Shown here: positions 61,901-64,000 of the stretch, piece after piece
Layout of the letters: the number at the start of each line of letters is the position of its first letter
Numbering within the stretch: position 1 is the first letter of the stretch
Assembly (NCBI GenBank): GCA_035222895.1
Contig: JAVYIG010006365.1
Span: 55,168-119,167, forward strand
Source of the DNA: Strongylocentrotus droebachiensis
Lineage: Eukaryota; Echinodermata; Echinoidea; Camarodonta; Strongylocentrotidae
Length of the DNA stretch: 64,000 nt
Direction: 5' to 3'
Position numbers and translations under genes: made by a program
Notes under the pieces: generated by a model
What the model was told of the DNA's origin: nothing
Database searches by the model: none
The model's input: only the letters and a program-made list of their open reading frames with translations

Positions 61901-63770
61901 ATTTGTTAGGAGATGAAAATAAATTGGTGATCTAACCTTTGCTCTGGTGGAATTATTTCGAGCTTTGTTTAATCAAAGATAACAGATTTGAGATTAGGGT
62001 TGCAAATGGGCTTTAGGTTCAGGTTTAAGGTTTGGATTAAGGTTATGTTTTAGATCCAGGATTAAAGTTAGGAATTGGATTTGTGCAAGAAATTGACTGT
62101 ACAGAGCTGCCAACCTTGTGCGACCAAAAAAAGGAATCATTATGGCAAGAAAAAGGACTTCCTGAAAACGAAACTTACAACCACGCGCGACACACTTCCA
62201 ATGCAGAAATGTTCATTCCTCATGCTGTTTTTTCCATAAAAAGCAGGTTTTTTTGTTTTGGTTATTTTGGTATTATCGGCATTTCATTCTTTTTGAGAAT
62301 ATTTTTCTCTTCAAGTATGTTTTAAAATTAGTTTTCTATTGAATTTTTGATCAAATCACCATTTTAGGGCAGTTGTTCGACGTGAGGGTATGAAAAAATT
62401 AAAAAATTAAAAAAATAAAAAATAAATAAATAATAAAAAAATAAAAAAAAGTATTTTATGAAGAAAACGCAATACCGTAATTTGGAGGAAAAAACAGAGT
62501 AATTCCGGCAAAAACGGAATGGTTGGCAGCTCTGTCTGTAGAGCGATTTCCATCAGAGCATAGGTGTTGCACATCTAATAAACTTGACAAAGAGAATGGG
62601 AGAAGGAATGAAATACTTACGGTAATGCCCAGAGTTTTATCCATGGTAGTGTATTAGATGACGGCTTGGGATGCGGACCTGGTAGTGCTTCTGTGAGATA
62701 AAGGTAAGCAAAAACGGTGCATATTACAGTCAAACCTGTCTATTAAGGTCAGCCAAGGGAAACAGAAAAAGTGGCCACTGTAGACAGGTGGACTTTCTAA
62801 AAAGGTTCTACACTGAACACACATTTCTTTCTTGAGGAAGACAAAATACATGGCCACTACAGAGAGGTAGCTATTATAGAGATGTTGCTGCTAATAAGGG
62901 AGTTTACAGATACAATCTGCGCATGGGCAGATAAAGGTCATTTGTACCAAAATGGTAAAACCCACAGAGATGAATACTGGATATGCGCTAGCTCATGAAA
63001 GTTATGTAACATTATTCATTTATGCACCAACGGTACATTCTATGATACGCAGGTGGCAGTATTCTTTTCAAGAAGTCAAACAAAAGGTATTCATGAAGCA
63101 CATCTAGGACTTTGGCAGTTATGATTCTAAGATGCTCAAAGTGGAACTTCTCCATGTGTAAAAGATCTGTGGATATTTGGGGTCATTTGTACCATGTGCT
63201 ATCTGTAAACTCTCTTATACAGGATTGACTGTATTTAGTCATGCAAATGTGGCATAAACAATTTTCATGGACAGATGTTTTTCCTGTTATGCAAATAACA
63301 CAAAGTGTTTGCTACTTTAATTTCAAATAAAATAGAGTGCGGTACTATTGGAAGTTTGCTAGTACATGTAATAGTAATTTCAGGGTAAACTCTTATGGAA
63401 ACATACTTATTAGGTACTTCATCAAATACAGAATACAGATGATGCGGCATCACGGTGACAAAGCTGCATGAACGAGCTGGTGCACTTATCACCTATATTA
63501 TGCCCAGTCAGAGTAAGCATTGTTAAATACAAGAAAACCACTGGTTTAAACCTGTGATCCAAAACAGATGTATAGAAAGGAAACTGCTTTTAAATCAACT
63601 ATTTTGTTTTTCTTCCTCAAAAAGTCATGATTTAATCTTCGATATTTGCATTGATTATTACATTTTTAACACAATAATAATGTGATCCCCTTACCTTGTG
63701 CTATTTCGGTGAGGGGAATCCCCATTGGAGGCTCTATGAGCATGACGACCACTAGGATACCTACAAAACC
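58994..63770 (-). CDS. SLC37-family sugar-phosphate exchanger, 3' part; one exon with an apparent frameshift
   Basis: C-terminal half of a major-facilitator transporter of the SLC37 family (phosphate-linked sugar-phosphate antiporters of the ER). The gene continues beyond the right edge. Exons on the minus strand: 63770-63695, 62690-62621, 61742-61652, 61129-61036, 59791-59556, 59148-58994 (TGA stop). Readable segments are GFVGILVVVMLIEPPM, then FMWLPLYLHQE, LHYSQTEAGLYSTIFEM, FLHDKAFKGTSLGIL, and a last exon with AELFGWQSMIYLMIAVSL. These follow human SLC37A1/A2 order (WLPLYIFNVAHFSAKEAG, STLFDVGGIIGG). In exon 61129-61036 the open frame ends shortly after STIFEMEEL, but the +1 frame continues as GGVIGSASMGYLIT, as the family requires, and joins the next exon in phase; one base appears to be missing near 61077. 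It could be an assembly error, an allele, or real decay. The donor after HQE reads GTTTGT, which is weak. I cannot name the paralogue firmly. Confidence 0.86.
59841..60320. mobile_element. GC-rich foldback element, SLC37-family intron
   Basis: Arms of about 150 bp (59841-59993 and 60170-60320) are near-perfect inverted repeats. Ends are TAAAGCTACAGTCCCATATA and TATATGGGGACTGTAGCTTA. The arms consist largely of decamers such as GGTCCGGGAC and GGTCCTGGAT; the latter occurs about four times in a row on one side and in reverse on the other. The central part is also GC-rich. Open frames across it give Gly/Pro-rich translations and are not genes. Confidence 0.9.
60340..60450. repeat. Extra terminus of the same GC-rich foldback family
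   Basis: CATCCCGGACAATCCCGG, then GGTCCGGGATGGTCCGG and an end TTTATATGGGACTGGGGCTTA resemble the right arm of 59841-60320 but are diverged. It suggests a second, older or partial insertion next to the first. Confidence 0.7.
62102..62534. mobile_element. Non-autonomous DNA transposon with CAGAGCTGCCAAC ends
   Basis: Left CAGAGCTGCCAACC and right GGTTGGCAGCTCTG, 433 bp, flanked by ACTGTA and TCTGTA (one mismatch). End type and duplication length match the element at 16649-17344. The interior has T-rich and A-rich runs and no transposase. It lies in the SLC37-family intron. Confidence 0.8.
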
Positions 63771-64000
63771 CTGTAATATAGTTATAGAGATATGGAGAAA
63801 GAGCAAGGGAGAGGGAAAAAGAGGGGAGAGGGAATGAGGGACGAAAGAGAGAGAGAGAGGGGGAAAGGGGGATGAGAGAGAGAAAGAAAGTGAAAAGAGA
63901 CAGAAACAAAAATTGTGTGTAAAAAAACATTTATGAATTCTCAATGACCCACAAAGGATTTGACATTTGAGGATCTAATATTCATAGACAATTTTAGATA
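63771..64000. other. SLC37-family intron, right edge
   Basis: Purine-rich GA/GAGGG low-complexity sequence (about 63790-63905) just upstream of the exon acceptor on the minus strand, where it reads as a long pyrimidine tract. No further exon is visible before the window ends. Confidence 0.5.

Overview
This is a metazoan nuclear window: split genes with GT/AG introns, AT-rich introns and intergenic DNA, and dense short transposons. The repeat types (palindromic non-autonomous DNA elements, tRNA-derived SINEs, CR1/L2-group LINEs with TTA or TAAAG tails, frequent TACATGTA and TAGATCTA words) and an animal member of the CRT-like transporter family point to a marine deuterostome. I favour an echinoderm such as a sea urchin, but the species is inferred, not proven.

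Five protein genes can be read exon by exon. (1) PRPF18, plus strand, 1098-8566, ten coding exons, 346 aa. (2) RAD18, minus strand, 22788-12209, thirteen coding exons, 789 aa, convergent with PRPF18. (3) A CRT-like (chloroquine-resistance-transporter-like) membrane transporter, minus strand, 28575-25143, four coding exons, 426 aa. (4) COPG (coatomer gamma), plus strand, 33225-56187, 21 coding exons, 872 aa. (5) The 3' half of an SLC37-family sugar-phosphate exchanger, minus strand, 63770-58994 and running off the right edge; one of its exons carries an apparent one-base frameshift. In all five genes the splice phases join without conflict, apart from that one base.

Between the genes: 8567-12208 is the PRPF18 3' UTR and intergenic DNA with repeats; 22789-25142 is upstream of RAD18 and downstream of the CRT-like gene; 28576-33224 is the divergent CRT-like/COPG interval, with an unusual low-complexity complex at 31525-32940; 56188-58993 separates the convergent COPG and SLC37 genes.

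The genes are housekeeping functions in splicing, post-replication repair, vesicle coating and organelle transport, and show no sign of forming one pathway. No new operon-like or defence system is visible. The most unusual content is the CRT-like transporter with a predicted lysosomal sorting motif, the SLC37 frameshift, a 0.5 kb GC-rich foldback element, and several MITE families repeated inside COPG introns and elsewhere. No retrovirus, LTR element or Polinton was recognised.
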